From the NCBI GenBank assembly GCA_022567305.1, contig JADFHF010000001.1, positions 62,001 to 126,000 on the forward strand: a stretch of 64,000 nucleotides of DNA, written 5' to 3'. Each line of letters begins with the position of its first letter. The stretch's first letter is position 1. Both the position numbers and the translations under genes were made by a program. Shown here piece by piece: positions 18,676 to 29,156 of this stretch. The stretch comes from Bacteroidota bacterium (GTDB lineage: Bacteria > Bacteroidota > Rhodothermia > Rhodothermales > UBA10348). Below the pieces are notes generated by a model. That model did not search any database. It saw only the letters and a list, made by a program, of their open reading frames with translations, and was not told the origin of the DNA.

Positions 18676-20124
18676 ATGTCAGACGCCCAACAGTCACTAG
18701 CCGCCGTCGAACCGGAGATACTTGTTGCCTCCTGTACATCTAGCGGTAAACTCCTCTATCGAAATGAGGCGTGGCAACGTGTTTTAGGCGATACGTTCGG
18801 CCTCTGGAACAATCTTCTTGAGGACGACCAGGATATTGCGAGACAAAATCTGAAAGAGGCTGCGCGCGGATCCTTGGTGACCAATGCCGTTTTTATGTTC
18901 AGACGGGCTGACCGGGATTTGCCTTTACCTGTCCTGCTTCACTTCATTCCGATTCCACCTCCTTCGCCCGATTCTGCAAAGGGAACGCACTTGGTGGTTA
19001 TTACGGGGGAAGTTCTTGCTGAGCCTGAAAGCTGGACGGAGAATCAGACCGAGAAGCACCGAATGGAGACGCTCGGCCGCATGACGATGGGGATGGCACA
19101 TGATTTCAACAACCTGCTGAGTGGAATTCTGGGGCATATTGCTCTTGCCAGATCTACCGTTGAAGTGCCCGAATCATTGAAAGAACACTTTCTGACTATC
19201 GAGAAGGCCGCGAACGACGGGGCAGCTCTCGTCAACAAAATCCAACGTTACATTCGACAAGAAAAGCAGGCGTCCTTTGAAGTCCTTGACCTCACCAGCT
19301 TGATTCAGGATTGCGTCATACTCACCAAACCTTACTGGTATAACGAACCCCGTAGACAGGGAATTGCAATTGATTTGACCTTTGAATCTGTAGAACTTCC
19401 TCCGATTCTGGGCTCGGCCGCCGAGCTGAGAGATGTCTTCGTCAACTTGATTCTGAATGCCGTTCAAGCCCTTCCTGAAAGCGGAAAGATTACGATCACA
19501 ACCAACAGTTCTAAAAAGGATGTTATGGTCGTCGTTGCGGATACCGGAACGGGGATGAGTCAGGCAGTTCGTGAACGCGTTTTCGAGCCGTTATTCACGA
19601 CGAAGGGGGGGCGCGGAACCGGGATGGGGCTGGCAGTGGTTTTTGGTGTGATGCAGGAGCACGAAGGGTCGATCGAAGTGGAGTCCGAACTCTCTTCGGG
19701 AACGACTTTCACGTTGACCTTCCCAATAAATTCCGCAGTGACGGCAGAGCCAGTCGATACGTTGACGGACGGCAACCGAGATCCGGTGTCCGTATTGGTT
19801 GTGGATGACGAGGATATGGTCCGGCGCGTAATCGATCGCTTGTTGACACTACGTGGCCACACTGTTTCTTCTGTTGCTTCCGCCTATGCTGCCCTGGACG
19901 AATTGGAATCCGGGGCGTTCGACGTCGTTATCTCGGATCAGGGCATGCCCGAAATGAGTGGACGAGAATTGGCCCGAAAGATTCGAGCTCTATACCCTAC
20001 TCTACCCGTCATCCTGCTGACCGGAGATACCGACCTGAATGTCGACCCGCAGGACATTGCTCGGGTCATTTCAAAACCCTTCCAAGCCGACGATTTGGAA
20101 GACGCGATTCGTGCCGTAGCGTAG
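18676..20124 (+). CDS. soluble hybrid sensor histidine kinase with receiver domain
   Basis: 482 residues from the ATG at 18676 (a TTG three codons upstream is less likely). Order: a PAS-like sensor region (about 12-115), a HisKA dimerisation helix with phospho-His142 in GRMTMGMAHDFNNLLSG, a HATPase domain (N-box NLILNAVQALPESG, G-boxes ADTGTGMS and GRGTGMGLAV), and a C-terminal receiver with acidic residues VVDDED and phospho-Asp421 in VISDQGMPEMSG. No membrane helix, so the input is cytosolic. No response regulator with an output domain is adjacent, so its target is unknown. Confidence 0.9.
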   Translation: MSDAQQSLAAVEPEILVASCTSSGKLLYRNEAWQRVLGDTFGLWNNLLEDDQDIARQNLKEAARGSLVTNAVFMFRRADRDLPLPVLLHFIPIPPPSPDSAKGTHLVVITGEVLAEPESWTENQTEKHRMETLGRMTMGMAHDFNNLLSGILGHIALARSTVEVPESLKEHFLTIEKAANDGAALVNKIQRYIRQEKQASFEVLDLTSLIQDCVILTKPYWYNEPRRQGIAIDLTFESVELPPILGSAAELRDVFVNLILNAVQALPESGKITITTNSSKKDVMVVVADTGTGMSQAVRERVFEPLFTTKGGRGTGMGLAVVFGVMQEHEGSIEVESELSSGTTFTLTFPINSAVTAEPVDTLTDGNRDPVSVLVVDDEDMVRRVIDRLLTLRGHTVSSVASAYAALDELESGAFDVVISDQGMPEMSGRELARKIRALYPTLPVILLTGDTDLNVDPQDIARVISKPFQADDLEDAIRAVA

Positions 20125-20235
20125 CGAAGCGACAAGGCGAACAGACACTTTGTCATTAAAAACGCTTTGGCTTGGTTTTTGACCTTGACCCGGCCTGTCA
20201 CGCTAACGTGTTTCGTGCTTGAAAACCTTCAGACG

Positions 20236-20252
20236 AGACAACCATTTTGTCT
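20236..20252. repeat. inverted repeat in the lon leader
   Basis: AGACAA (20236-20241) and TTGTCT (20247-20252) form a 6-bp dyad with a 5-nt centre, 57 nt upstream of the preferred lon ATG. This is a plausible operator or leader hairpin for a stress gene, without further support. Confidence 0.4.
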
Positions 20253-20308
20253 GTCGGGTGTACTCCGCGGACAAAGACTCTCATTACACTGTTACTTGCA
20301 TTTCGTAT

Positions 20309-22819
20309 ATGATTCAGGATCCTTATTTGCTCATTGATGATGATGACTTAGAACAGGCTATTCCGCTGCCAACAGCGGATGAAGAAAAGGAGATGAGCAC
20401 GTCCGATGTGCCGGACAGTCTTCCCATTCTGGCACTTCGGAATACGGTCCTCTTTCCAGGAGTCGTACTGCCCATCACGGTAGGACGCGACACGTCGTTG
20501 CGCCTCGTAAGAGATGCATTCGGTGACGATCGACTCATCGGAGTTGTTGCACAACGGCGCGCTGAAGTGGAAGACCCCGAACCATCCGATCTATATGGAA
20601 ATGGTTGCGTTGCAACGATTCTGAAGCTGATCAAAATGCCTGACGGCTCGAAGTCGATTGTGATTCAGGGAAAACGCAGATTCAAGATCAATGAATTTGT
20701 GGCCACGGAGCCATACTTCGCGGCGACCGTCGAGCCCGTCGTCGAAGACTCGCACGTCGAAGGCATAGAAATTCGGGCTCGAATTCGCTCCGTTAAGGAA
20801 CTTGCCGTTCAGATTGTAAATCTTTCACCCAATTTGCCGAGCGAAGCGGCATATGCCATCCAGAATATTGATTCTCCAACATTCCTGATCCATTTCATCG
20901 CTTCAAATCTTCAGATCGATGTCGACGAAAAGCAGAAATTACTGGAGACTCATTCTCTTATCGATCGGGCCGAACAAGTGATGAATCACCTGAATCAAGA
21001 ATTGCAGGTGTTACAGCTGTCCGAAGAAATTCGATCTCGGGTAAAGACGGATGTAGATCAGCAGCAACGCGAGTATTTGCTTCGTCAGCAATTGAAGGCT
21101 ATTCAGGACGAATTGGGTGAAAGTGAAGGCACGGCTGGCGAGGTTCGAGAACTCCGTGAACGTGGCGACAAAAAGCCCCTTCCTGATCACGTTCGTGAAG
21201 CCCTTACCAATGAATTGGAAAAACTTGCGCGCTCGAATCCAGCGTCTCCGGACTATGCGGTCACGCGTAACTATGTCGATTGGATCCTGGACACCCCCTG
21301 GCAAGAGTACTCGAAAGACCAACTGGACCTAAAGCGGGCTTCCGAAATTCTGGACGAAGACCACTATGGGTTGGAACAGGTTAAACAAAGAATCCTGGAA
21401 TACCTTGCCGTTCTGAAGCTAAAGGGCGATATGAAGGCCCCGATCCTCTGCTTCTATGGACCACCCGGTGTCGGAAAGACGAGCCTCGGAAAGAGTATTG
21501 CACGAGCGCTAGATCGCCAGTTTGTTCGGATGAGCCTTGGCGGAATCCGGGACGAAGCCGAAATTCGCGGTCATCGGCGGACGTATGTCGGTGCTTTACC
21601 TGGTAGAATCATTCAGGGAATGAAGAAGGCGGGCACAGCCAATCCGGTATTCATGTTGGATGAAGTCGATAAGCTCGGCTCTGATTTTCGTGGAGACCCG
21701 TCTTCCGCCTTGCTTGAGGTACTTGACCCCGAGCAAAACAACGCATTCAATGACCACTATCTGGAATTGGACTGCGATCTCTCCAATGTCCTCTTTATTG
21801 CCACAGCGAATTACCTGGGTATGATTCCGGCCCCTCTTCGGGATCGGATGGAAGTCATCGAGATCAACGGTTATACGCAGAACGAGAAGCTTCGGATCGC
21901 CAAGCAGTTTCTGCTTCCGAGACAGATTGAACGTAATGGCCTGAATAACAAGCAGTTTTCTTTGTCTAACGGGGCCATCCGGCTGATCGTTGATGGCTAT
22001 ACGAGAGAATCCGGCGTCAGGCAATTGGAGAGGACGATCGGCTCTGTCGCCAGAGGTGTAGCTAAAAAGATTGCTATGGGTGAGTCCAACGGAGAGGATG
22101 TGCGGGAGACAGATATTGAAGAATATCTTAAAGCACGCAAATTTTTTTCGGACAGTGCCGAACGAACCAAAGTCCCCGGTGTCGCTATCGGTCTGGCGTG
22201 GACGCCCGTAGGCGGCGATATTCTTTTCATTGAGGCATCTGTCTCCAGGGGGAACGGTCGCCTGATACTAACCGGGCAACTCGGCGACGTCATGAAGGAA
22301 TCGGCTCAAGCAGCCCTCTCCTATGTGAAAGCCAATTCGTCCGATTGGGGCATTCCCGATGCGGCCTTCAAATATTGGGACCTTCATGTTCACGTTCCGG
22401 CCGGAGCCGTACCCAAAGACGGACCGTCAGCCGGTGTGGCGTTATTATCCGCTTTGATTTCGATCTACACGCAGCGTCGCGTCCGCAACAACGTGGCCAT
22501 GACCGGTGAAATCACACTTCGAGGACTGATATTGCCCGTAGGTGGTATCAAAGAAAAAGTGCTGGCCGCGAAACGAGCAGGAATCAAGAAGGTCTTTCTC
22601 CCCGAGAAGAACCAGAAAGACGTAGAAGAAATCCAATCTTCCGCGCTTCGGGGATTGAAAATCGAATACACCAAACGGATGAACGAGATTGTTGACCTGG
22701 TACTGGAGAAACGACCGGTAAAGAATCCTGCTAAAATGTTCGTTGTTCCGGAAGCTGAGCTCCGTCACGACAGTGTTAACGGCGTTTCAGAGGTAGGTAC
22801 GCAAAACGTAACGGTCTGA
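20309..22819 (+). CDS. lon: ATP-dependent Lon protease
   Basis: 836 residues from the ATG at 20309 ([13 protein letters not shown]); the frame runs upstream to 20219 but those residues do not look like Lon. The N-terminal substrate-binding domain begins at about residue 40 ([15 protein letters not shown]). The AAA+ module has Walker [10 protein letters not shown] and Walker [10 protein letters not shown]. The C-terminal serine-lysine protease domain has Ser707 in [11 protein letters not shown] and Lys750 in [11 protein letters not shown], 43 residues apart as usual. It degrades damaged and regulatory proteins. It is followed by short tandem repeats and a hairpin. Confidence 0.97.
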   Translation: MIQDPYLLIDDDDLEQAIPLPTADEEKEMSTSDVPDSLPILALRNTVLFPGVVLPITVGRDTSLRLVRDAFGDDRLIGVVAQRRAEVEDPEPSDLYGNGCVATILKLIKMPDGSKSIVIQGKRRFKINEFVATEPYFAATVEPVVEDSHVEGIEIRARIRSVKELAVQIVNLSPNLPSEAAYAIQNIDSPTFLIHFIASNLQIDVDEKQKLLETHSLIDRAEQVMNHLNQELQVLQLSEEIRSRVKTDVDQQQREYLLRQQLKAIQDELGESEGTAGEVRELRERGDKKPLPDHVREALTNELEKLARSNPASPDYAVTRNYVDWILDTPWQEYSKDQLDLKRASEILDEDHYGLEQVKQRILEYLAVLKLKGDMKAPILCFYGPPGVGKTSLGKSIARALDRQFVRMSLGGIRDEAEIRGHRRTYVGALPGRIIQGMKKAGTANPVFMLDEVDKLGSDFRGDPSSALLEVLDPEQNNAFNDHYLELDCDLSNVLFIATANYLGMIPAPLRDRMEVIEINGYTQNEKLRIAKQFLLPRQIERNGLNNKQFSLSNGAIRLIVDGYTRESGVRQLERTIGSVARGVAKKIAMGESNGEDVRETDIEEYLKARKFFSDSAERTKVPGVAIGLAWTPVGGDILFIEASVSRGNGRLILTGQLGDVMKESAQAALSYVKANSSDWGIPDAAFKYWDLHVHVPAGAVPKDGPSAGVALLSALISIYTQRRVRNNVAMTGEITLRGLILPVGGIKEKVLAAKRAGIKKVFLPEKNQKDVEEIQSSALRGLKIEYTKRMNEIVDLVLEKRPVKNPAKMFVVPEAELRHDSVNGVSEVGTQNVTV

Positions 22820-22890
22820 AGCGGGGCCGTCTGAAGCAACGCGGCGTGATCTGAAGCGACACGGTGTGGTCTGAAGCAACGCGGTCTGCA
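22814..22890. repeat. short degenerate tandem repeats after lon
   Basis: TCTGAAGC recurs at 22815, 22830, 22850 and 22870 within units of the type GTCTGAAGCAACGCGG. The last three copies have a 20-nt period. The array starts within the final lon codons and its TGA stop, and runs into the convergent gap. Confidence 0.7.
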
Positions 22891-22895
22891 CGAAT

Positions 22896-22910
22896 GCGGC
22901 TTGAAGCCGC
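22896..22910. terminator. possible bidirectional hairpin between lon and the small-protein operon
   Basis: GCGGCT-TGA-AGCCGC is a perfect 6-bp stem with a 3-nt loop, placed 6 nt before the end of the convergent minus-strand gene. There is no T-run on the lon side; the minus strand offers none either. It is a candidate transcription end only. Confidence 0.35.
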
Positions 22911-22915
22911 ACCGA

Positions 22916-23140
22916 TTACTCTTTCTTCGAGTGCTCTTCCAGGATCGTCGCATCATCCACGTTAGCATCCAGGCCACTTTTGAAGGCTTTTTCAGCCTCT
23001 CTGACGATACCGGAAACCGTCTCAACGACGGAATCAAAGATGGTTCCGAGCACTCTAGCGGTTGTCCCGGTTATAAAAATGGCTTTACCAACCAGGTTCA
23101 GGCGGTCAAAATCGACTTTACGCTGACGTTCACCTGACAT
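22916..23140 (-). CDS. small uncharacterised protein (74 aa)
   Basis: 74 residues, no recognised family. A basic N-terminus (MSGERQRKVDFDRLN) precedes a helical, fairly hydrophobic stretch (residues ~16-50, LVGKAIFITGTTARVLGTIF), then an acidic and Lys-rich tail. It may associate with a membrane or bundle as an amphipathic helix. The start is supported by GGAG 8 nt upstream, and the gene begins 5 nt after the stop of the 107-residue gene at 23146, so the two are surely co-transcribed. Both proteins contain a short similar pattern (A-V/I-F-I followed by a helix). Confidence 0.7.
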   Translation of the reverse strand: MSGERQRKVDFDRLNLVGKAIFITGTTARVLGTIFDSVVETVSGIVREAEKAFKSGLDANVDDATILEEHSKKE

Positions 23141-23145
23141 TTCGG

Positions 23146-23469
23146 TTACTCCGACGTACTTTTGGAAGATCCCTCGGATTTCGTTCCCGTCGACGCTGAT
23201 TTCTTCGAGCTTCCGGACTTCTTGCTAGACGCTTTCGTGTTCTTGTTCTCGACCTTGGATTCCTCTGTCGATTTCGCCTCACCGTTCCCATTGACGTTGA
23301 TATCCCCAAAGGCCTTCGAGACTGCGTCCCCTGCCTTGCGCACGGACTTGACGATCATCTTTATCATCGACTCGGCGATGAAAACCGCCTGCTCCTCAGC
23401 CCCTAAGTCGTCAAACGATTCACGGGTTTTCGAATACTCTTCACTCTTTTCAAATTTTTCCGCGCACAT
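23146..23469 (-). CDS. small protein with Lys/Ser-rich tail (107 aa)
   Basis: 107 residues from the ATG at 23469 (TTG five codons upstream rejected). Residues 1-60 are helical and charged (EEYSKTRESFDDLGAEEQAV, then FIAESMIKMIVKSVRKAGDA). Residues ~65-107 are a low-complexity Lys/Ser/Thr/Glu tail such as SSKKSGSSKKSAS, resembling histone H1-like or phasin-like tails. No family can be named. It lies 125 nt after the ppdK stop on the same strand and 5 nt before the 74-residue gene. Confidence 0.7.
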   Translation of the reverse strand: MCAEKFEKSEEYSKTRESFDDLGAEEQAVFIAESMIKMIVKSVRKAGDAVSKAFGDINVNGNGEAKSTEESKVENKNTKASSKKSGSSKKSASTGTKSEGSSKSTSE

Positions 23470-23594
23470 AATACTTCTGCCCAATTAAGGTCTACGATTA
23501 TTTTAAATCCAGATGCCTAACGTAGACGGATGTAAACTACCCAGGTTTCAGCACTCAAATCAAGCGATTCGCAACGATTTCGATGCGATATTGT

Positions 23595-26252
23595 TCAGTT
23601 TTGCTGAAGCTTCGCCTGAGTTGACGCCAGCCTCGCAATCGGTACGCGATATGGAGAACAAGACACGTAACTCATGCCGAGCTCATAAAAGAAATGTATC
23701 GACGCCGGATCTCCGCCATGCTCTCCACATATTCCGATCTTTAAATCAGATCTCCCCTCTCGGCCCCGCTCAGTACCTATCCGTACGAGTTGACCTACTC
23801 CCTCAATATCGAGTGACTGGAACGGATCATCTTTCAGAATTTTCTGATTTACATATTCCGGGAGAAATTTCCCTGCGTCGTCGCGGCTATATCCGAACGC
23901 CATCTGCGTAAGGTCATTCGTGCCAAATGAGAAGAACGATGCCTCACGAGCAATAGCCTCCGCCATGAGAGCAGCTCTGGGGATTTCGATCATTGTGCCG
24001 ATCAGGTATTCTACTGTCGAGCCTTTCTCATCGAACACGGCCTCGGCCGTTTTTTCAATCACCGTCTTCTGGTGAACAAATTCTTCTACGGTGCCCACGA
24101 GGGGTACCATGATTTCCGGGAGAACGCTTACCCCTTCCTGGGACAACTCAACCGCGGCCTCGATGATGGCTCTCGTCTGCATCTCCGTAATTTCCGGATA
24201 GGTGATGCCGAGGCGACATCCGCGATGCCCCAACATGGGATTAAACTCGGCAAGAGATTTCACTTTGCCTTGAATCGCGTCGATGGAAACTCCCATCTTT
24301 CTAGCCATCTCGTCCTGTTCTTCTTTCCCATGCGGAAGAAATTCGTGCAGTGGAGGATCCAAAAGCCGGATTGTGACCGGAAAACCGTCCATCTCACGAA
24401 ATATTGCGCGGAAATCTTCTTTCTGAAAAGGAAGCAGCTTGTCCAGTGCGGCACGACGAGCCTCTTCTGTTTCGGCCAGGATCATCTGACGCATGGAGTC
24501 AATTCGATCCCCCTCGAAAAACATGTGTTCTGTTCGACACAATCCGATGCCTTCAGCGCCAAAATCAATCGCTCGCCTGGCATCTTCAGGCGTGTCGGCA
24601 TTGGCCCGAACGTTCATATCGCGAAATTCGTCTACCCAGGACATAAAACGGTCGAATTCTGCCGACAAGGATGCTTCGACAAGTTTTTGGTTTCCTTGAA
24701 TAATTTCCCCTGTGGAGCCGTTAATCGAGATCCAATCTCCCTCCTTGATCGTACTCTCTCCATTCGTGAAGGATGCCGTGCCATAATCAATGGAGATATC
24801 TCCACATCCCGCAACGCACGGTTTGCCCCATCCTCGGGCAACAACTGCAGCGTGACTCGTCATTCCTCCCCTCGATGTCAGGATACCCTGGGCAGCGTTC
24901 ATACCGCCTACGTCCTCAGGACTTGTCTCGGTGCGAACAAGGATTACTTTTCGACCTTCAGCAGCCGCCTCTTCCGCGTGCTCTGCAGAGAAGACCACCT
25001 GTCCGACGGCCGCGCCTGGCGAGGCGGGCAAACCCCGCGCGATCACATCTTCCTGATACGTTTCCGTACTTTCAAATTGGGGATGAAGCAGTTGATCGAT
25101 GTGGGCTGGCTCCACCAGATCTCTAATGGCGACTTCCTTCTCCAAAATTCCATCCTCGACCATGTCCACCGCAATCTTTATCGCCGAAGCCCCGGTTCGT
25201 TTTCCATTGCGGGTTTGCAGCAAATAGAGCTTACCGTCTTGGATCGTGAATTCAATATCCTGCATGTTCTGGTAATGATTTTCCAACCGTTTGGTGGTTT
25301 CTACCAATTGGGAAAATGCCTCCGGAAACGCAGATTCCATCTTCGAAATGTCTTCCGGCGTACGGATCCCGGCAACGACATCTTCTCCCTGCGCATTAAC
25401 CAAAAACTCTCCGTATAGCTTGTTTTCACCGGTGGACGGATTCCGGGTGAACAAAACGCCCGTTCCACTGTTTGGCCCCATATTTCCGAATACCATGGCC
25501 TGAACGTTTACCGCCGTGCCGATCAAATCCTTGATTTTGTTGATCTGACGGTACTTTCGGGCTCGATCGCTTTCCCACGAGCCAAAGACAGCGTTGATCG
25601 ACAACCTGAGCTGCACATTCGGGTCTTCCGGAAACATTTGTCCCGTGTGCTCCAGGAAAATCGCCTTGTATTGCTCAACCAGTTCTTTTAAATCGTCCGC
25701 AGTCAGGTCAACATCCAGCGACGCGTTTTTTTCGACTTTGAGAGAATCGATTGCGTCTTCGAAGTGATCATGACTCACCTTCATCACGACATCACCAAAC
25801 ATGTCGATAAACCGGCGATAGGCGTCATAGGCAAATCGAACGTTTCCACTGCGTTCAGCAAGACCGTCGACGACCGTGTCGTTCATACCCAGGTTCAAAA
25901 CAGTATCCATCATTCCAGGCATCGAGACAGCGGCCCCGCTTCTGACAGAAAGGAGTAGCGGATTTGAGGCATCTCCAAATTGGCTTCCGGTTTCAGCTTC
26001 CAGATGCGAGACACCCGCCCTGACCTGTGCTTCAAGCTCAATGGGCCACCTACCCTCATGTTCGCTATAGAAGGAGCAGCACTCCGTCGTCAGGGTCATT
26101 CCCGGGGGCACCGGTAAGCCAATGGAACTCATCTCAGCCAGATTGGCACCCTTTCCTCCGAGAAGATCTTTCTGAGTCTTATCTCCGTCGGCTTTTCCAC
26201 CACCGAACTGAAAAACATATTTTTTTGTAGACACGTCAACCTTCGTTTCCAT
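23595..26252 (-). CDS. ppdK: pyruvate, phosphate dikinase
   Basis: 885 residues, full length, interconverting pyruvate + ATP + Pi and PEP + AMP + PPi. The N-terminal ATP-grasp part opens with [20 protein letters not shown]. The swivelling phosphohistidine domain has the catalytic His in [18 protein letters not shown]. The C-terminal PEP-utilising TIM barrel has [13 protein letters not shown] and the catalytic Cys region GICGEHGGD. With enolase in the same window it provides the lower glycolytic/gluconeogenic link. A promoter candidate lies about 100 nt upstream. Confidence 0.97.
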   Translation of the reverse strand: METKVDVSTKKYVFQFGGGKADGDKTQKDLLGGKGANLAEMSSIGLPVPPGMTLTTECCSFYSEHEGRWPIELEAQVRAGVSHLEAETGSQFGDASNPLLLSVRSGAAVSMPGMMDTVLNLGMNDTVVDGLAERSGNVRFAYDAYRRFIDMFGDVVMKVSHDHFEDAIDSLKVEKNASLDVDLTADDLKELVEQYKAIFLEHTGQMFPEDPNVQLRLSINAVFGSWESDRARKYRQINKIKDLIGTAVNVQAMVFGNMGPNSGTGVLFTRNPSTGENKLYGEFLVNAQGEDVVAGIRTPEDISKMESAFPEAFSQLVETTKRLENHYQNMQDIEFTIQDGKLYLLQTRNGKRTGASAIKIAVDMVEDGILEKEVAIRDLVEPAHIDQLLHPQFESTETYQEDVIARGLPASPGAAVGQVVFSAEHAEEAAAEGRKVILVRTETSPEDVGGMNAAQGILTSRGGMTSHAAVVARGWGKPCVAGCGDISIDYGTASFTNGESTIKEGDWISINGSTGEIIQGNQKLVEASLSAEFDRFMSWVDEFRDMNVRANADTPEDARRAIDFGAEGIGLCRTEHMFFEGDRIDSMRQMILAETEEARRAALDKLLPFQKEDFRAIFREMDGFPVTIRLLDPPLHEFLPHGKEEQDEMARKMGVSIDAIQGKVKSLAEFNPMLGHRGCRLGITYPEITEMQTRAIIEAAVELSQEGVSVLPEIMVPLVGTVEEFVHQKTVIEKTAEAVFDEKGSTVEYLIGTMIEIPRAALMAEAIAREASFFSFGTNDLTQMAFGYSRDDAGKFLPEYVNQKILKDDPFQSLDIEGVGQLVRIGTERGREGRSDLKIGICGEHGGDPASIHFFYELGMSYVSCSPYRVPIARLASTQAKLQQN

Positions 26253-26354
26253 AGGGCCTATTTATGAAATTATTTTTCAGCCGGGTATTTATCAAATGAG
26301 GAGGATCAGCTCCGCTCAAGGCCACCGCTAAATGGCAAGTGTGGCCAAAGAGGC

Positions 26355-26388
26355 CAAATATACGGGTCGGACGCCTCGCGAATGCCAA
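26355..26388 (-). promoter_or_regulatory. candidate Bacteroidota-type promoter for ppdK
   Basis: On the minus strand TATATTTG (26362-26355) matches the TAnnTTTG -7 element of Bacteroidota, with TTGGCA 20 nt upstream (26388-26383), close to the usual TTTG -33 spacing. It lies about 100 nt before the ppdK ATG. The rest of the 298-nt ppdK/topA gap shows no gene. Confidence 0.4.
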
Positions 26389-26550
26389 TGACCAATCTAA
26401 GAAAGCATTAAGGACGCCGAGACTCGTGCTTCTGTAAACTGAACGGCAAGAAAGAGATATGGAACGTCCGCCATGACTGCGCGTGTGAGATCCCCGAAAT
26501 TGTTCTTGTGAATCGATCTCCCAAAACCCAGAACCGTTTAGTCAACAAGT

Positions 26551-29118
26551 ATGAAGCGACTCGTCATCGTAGAGTCACCAACCAAGGCCCGCACAATCAT
26601 CAAGTTTTTGCCGGATAACTATGTGGTTGAGGCGAGTATGGGTCACGTGCGTGACCTTCCCTCCTCTGCCGCAGAGATCCCGGAGAAATACAAGAAGGCT
26701 GCATGGTCGCGCCTCGGTGTGGATGTAGAAAATGAGTTTGAGCCGCTATACGTCATTCCTTCGAACAAAAAGAAGGTCGTTAAGGGACTAAAAAGTGCTC
26801 TCAAGGATGCGGAAGCCCTCTTTATCGCGACCGACGAAGACCGTGAGGGTGAGTCGATCGGGTGGCATTTAATTAAGGTGCTCAAACCCACCGTACCAAT
26901 CCACCGAATGGTCTTTCATGAAATCACGGAGAGCTCCATCCAGGCCGCACTCGAAAACACACGAGAAATCAATAAGAATCTCGTAGAGGCACAAGAAACC
27001 CGTCGAATCCTTGATCGGTTGGTGGGCTACTCGATTTCTCCTCTCCTGTGGAAGAAAATCGCACCGAAGCTCTCGGCCGGACGGGTCCAGAGTGTGGCCG
27101 TCCGCATCCTTGTACTTCGAGAAGCAGAACGCATCCGATTCGTCCCCGCCTCCTACTGGAGTGTGTCGGCCGAGCTCTCGACGAACGATAAGCAGTTTCA
27201 AGCCGTCATGACACACGTCGGTAATCTCAGGCTGGCAACAGGCCGGGATTTCGACGATAACACGGGAAAACTCAACGAAGGACTCAAAGACGGCAAGGAT
27301 TGTATCGTATTGCAGGAGGATCGAGCAAATGCTCTGGTCGCTTTGTTGAAAGGGGACGAATGGAAAGTGATTGACGTAGAAGAACGAACTGTAAAACGAT
27401 CGCCATCGGCTCCATTCATTACGTCGACGCTCCAGCAGGAAGCCAGTAGAAAACTTCGTTTGTCTGCTCGCGATACGATGAGAACAGCACAGCGTCTATA
27501 CGAACAAGGCTTCATCACGTACATGAGGACGGATTCCACCAGCCTCTCGAGTGAAGCGATCGGTGCCAGCCGAAATGCAATTGAATCCAGGTACGGATCC
27601 GAATACTTGAGCGCAAGTCCACGCACGTTTACGAGCAAAGTGCGAAATGCTCAAGAGGCGCACGAGGCGATTCGTCCGTCCGGATCCCAAATGAGAACGG
27701 TCGACGACCTGGGCCTGTTCGGGGACGAAGGAAATTTGTACGAACTGATCTGGAAGCGAACCGTCGCATCCCAGATGGCGGATGCCAGGGTAAAGCTCGT
27801 AACGGCAAAAATGGGTGTTGGAGATGGCGACGATCAAGCTGTTTTCCGGGCAAATGGTCGAACCGTCGAATTCCCCGGATTCTTTCGGGCCTACATCGAG
27901 GGCTCAGACGATCCCGAGGCAGCTCTTGAAGACAAGGAACAGCCGCTTCCGGAACTGAAAGTCGGAGATTCTCCATCTGTCGAGGATTTGGAGGCGAAAG
28001 GTCATGAGACGAAACCACCGGTCCGCTTTACGGATGCTTCTCTCATCAAGGTTCTTGAAAGCGAAGGTATCGGAAGGCCCAGTACATACGCATCCATCAT
28101 CGACACCATTGTCCAGCGCGGATATACACAGCGGAAAGGCAATCAGCTCATTCCGACGTTCACGGCGTTTGCGACCAATAATCTTCTGGAGCAGCAGTTC
28201 CAGCGCCTGGTCGACCTTGGATTTACCGCAGAGATGGAGCAAGACCTGGACGATATTGCATCGGGAAGTCTTGAACCGGTACCCTATCTGAGAAAATTCT
28301 TTAACGGGGAAAACGGCCTTGAAGCTAGAATTGAAGAGGGCCTGGACAAGATCGATGCAAAAGCTGTTTCCACGATACAAGTTGAATCCTGGAATCCGTA
28401 CACCGTTCGGGTTGGGAAATACGGACCGTATGTTGAAATCGAAATTGAAGGTGAAAGAGTAGTGGCTTCTATTCCAGAGAGTATCGCGCCGGGCGACGTT
28501 TCGACCGAGCTATTGAAAGAGTTGATTTCGGACAAACAAAAAGAAGACGTCGTCCTGGGGATTCACCCTGATGCCGAGATGCCCATCTTACTGAAAAAGG
28601 GGCCCTTCGGGTATTACATCCAACTCGGTGATAACGTAGAAGAGGGAAAACCCAAGCGCATATCGGTCCCTAAAACCATGGATCCTGAGGCGGTCGATCA
28701 CGCGACAGCGGTCAAATTGCTAGAGCTTCCCAGGCGAATCGGGAATCATCCTGAATCCGGGAAAGAAATCCTGGTTAATATCGGTCGGTATGGCCCGTAC
28801 GTTCAGCACGAATCCACGTTCGCGTCCCTGACCGTCGAAGATGACGTCCTGACGATTGAACTGGACCGCGCCCTCGAACTCATCGCGACAAAGGAAAGTC
28901 GGAACAAGCCGCTTCGCACGTTGGGGGAGCATCCTGAATCGGGTGAGCAGGTGAACATCTTTGATGGTCGCTACGGTCCGTATGTCAAGCACAAACGAAC
29001 CAACGCATCTATTCCGAAAAACACCGCTCCCGAAACGGTAACCATGGATCAGGCTCTGGAGCTCCTGGCAAAGAAAGAAGCCCGAAAAGGGAAAGGGGGT
29101 CGAAAGAAGAAGTCTTAG
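26551..29118 (+). CDS. topA: DNA topoisomerase I (type IA)
   Basis: 855 residues. The Toprim domain has IVESPTKARTI and the acidic ATDEDREGE; the catalytic Tyr324 lies in GFITYMRTDSTSL. It relaxes negative supercoils. The C-terminus lacks the Cys4 zinc ribbons of the Escherichia coli enzyme and instead carries about four TopoI C-terminal repeats recognisable by VGKYGPYVEI, KGPFGYYIQ, IGRYGPYVQH and DGRYGPYVKH, ending in a Lys-rich tail. It converges on rsgA with a 38-nt gap. Confidence 0.97.
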   Translation: MKRLVIVESPTKARTIIKFLPDNYVVEASMGHVRDLPSSAAEIPEKYKKAAWSRLGVDVENEFEPLYVIPSNKKKVVKGLKSALKDAEALFIATDEDREGESIGWHLIKVLKPTVPIHRMVFHEITESSIQAALENTREINKNLVEAQETRRILDRLVGYSISPLLWKKIAPKLSAGRVQSVAVRILVLREAERIRFVPASYWSVSAELSTNDKQFQAVMTHVGNLRLATGRDFDDNTGKLNEGLKDGKDCIVLQEDRANALVALLKGDEWKVIDVEERTVKRSPSAPFITSTLQQEASRKLRLSARDTMRTAQRLYEQGFITYMRTDSTSLSSEAIGASRNAIESRYGSEYLSASPRTFTSKVRNAQEAHEAIRPSGSQMRTVDDLGLFGDEGNLYELIWKRTVASQMADARVKLVTAKMGVGDGDDQAVFRANGRTVEFPGFFRAYIEGSDDPEAALEDKEQPLPELKVGDSPSVEDLEAKGHETKPPVRFTDASLIKVLESEGIGRPSTYASIIDTIVQRGYTQRKGNQLIPTFTAFATNNLLEQQFQRLVDLGFTAEMEQDLDDIASGSLEPVPYLRKFFNGENGLEARIEEGLDKIDAKAVSTIQVESWNPYTVRVGKYGPYVEIEIEGERVVASIPESIAPGDVSTELLKELISDKQKEDVVLGIHPDAEMPILLKKGPFGYYIQLGDNVEEGKPKRISVPKTMDPEAVDHATAVKLLELPRRIGNHPESGKEILVNIGRYGPYVQHESTFASLTVEDDVLTIELDRALELIATKESRNKPLRTLGEHPESGEQVNIFDGRYGPYVKHKRTNASIPKNTAPETVTMDQALELLAKKEARKGKGGRKKKS

Positions 29119-29156
29119 TCTTGGCTATCAGATTAAATCGCTGGCGTCAAACATCT

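Noticed and set aside
23490-23527. GTCTACG/CGTAGAC inverted repeat after ppdK
   Set aside because: 7-bp arms with a 24-nt spacer in an intergenic stretch are easily found by chance and lack a T-run.
24072-25418. A 448-residue plus-strand ORF inside ppdK
   Set aside because: Antisense frame of a well-conserved enzyme, no family motifs, arginine/serine/phenylalanine-rich shadow composition.
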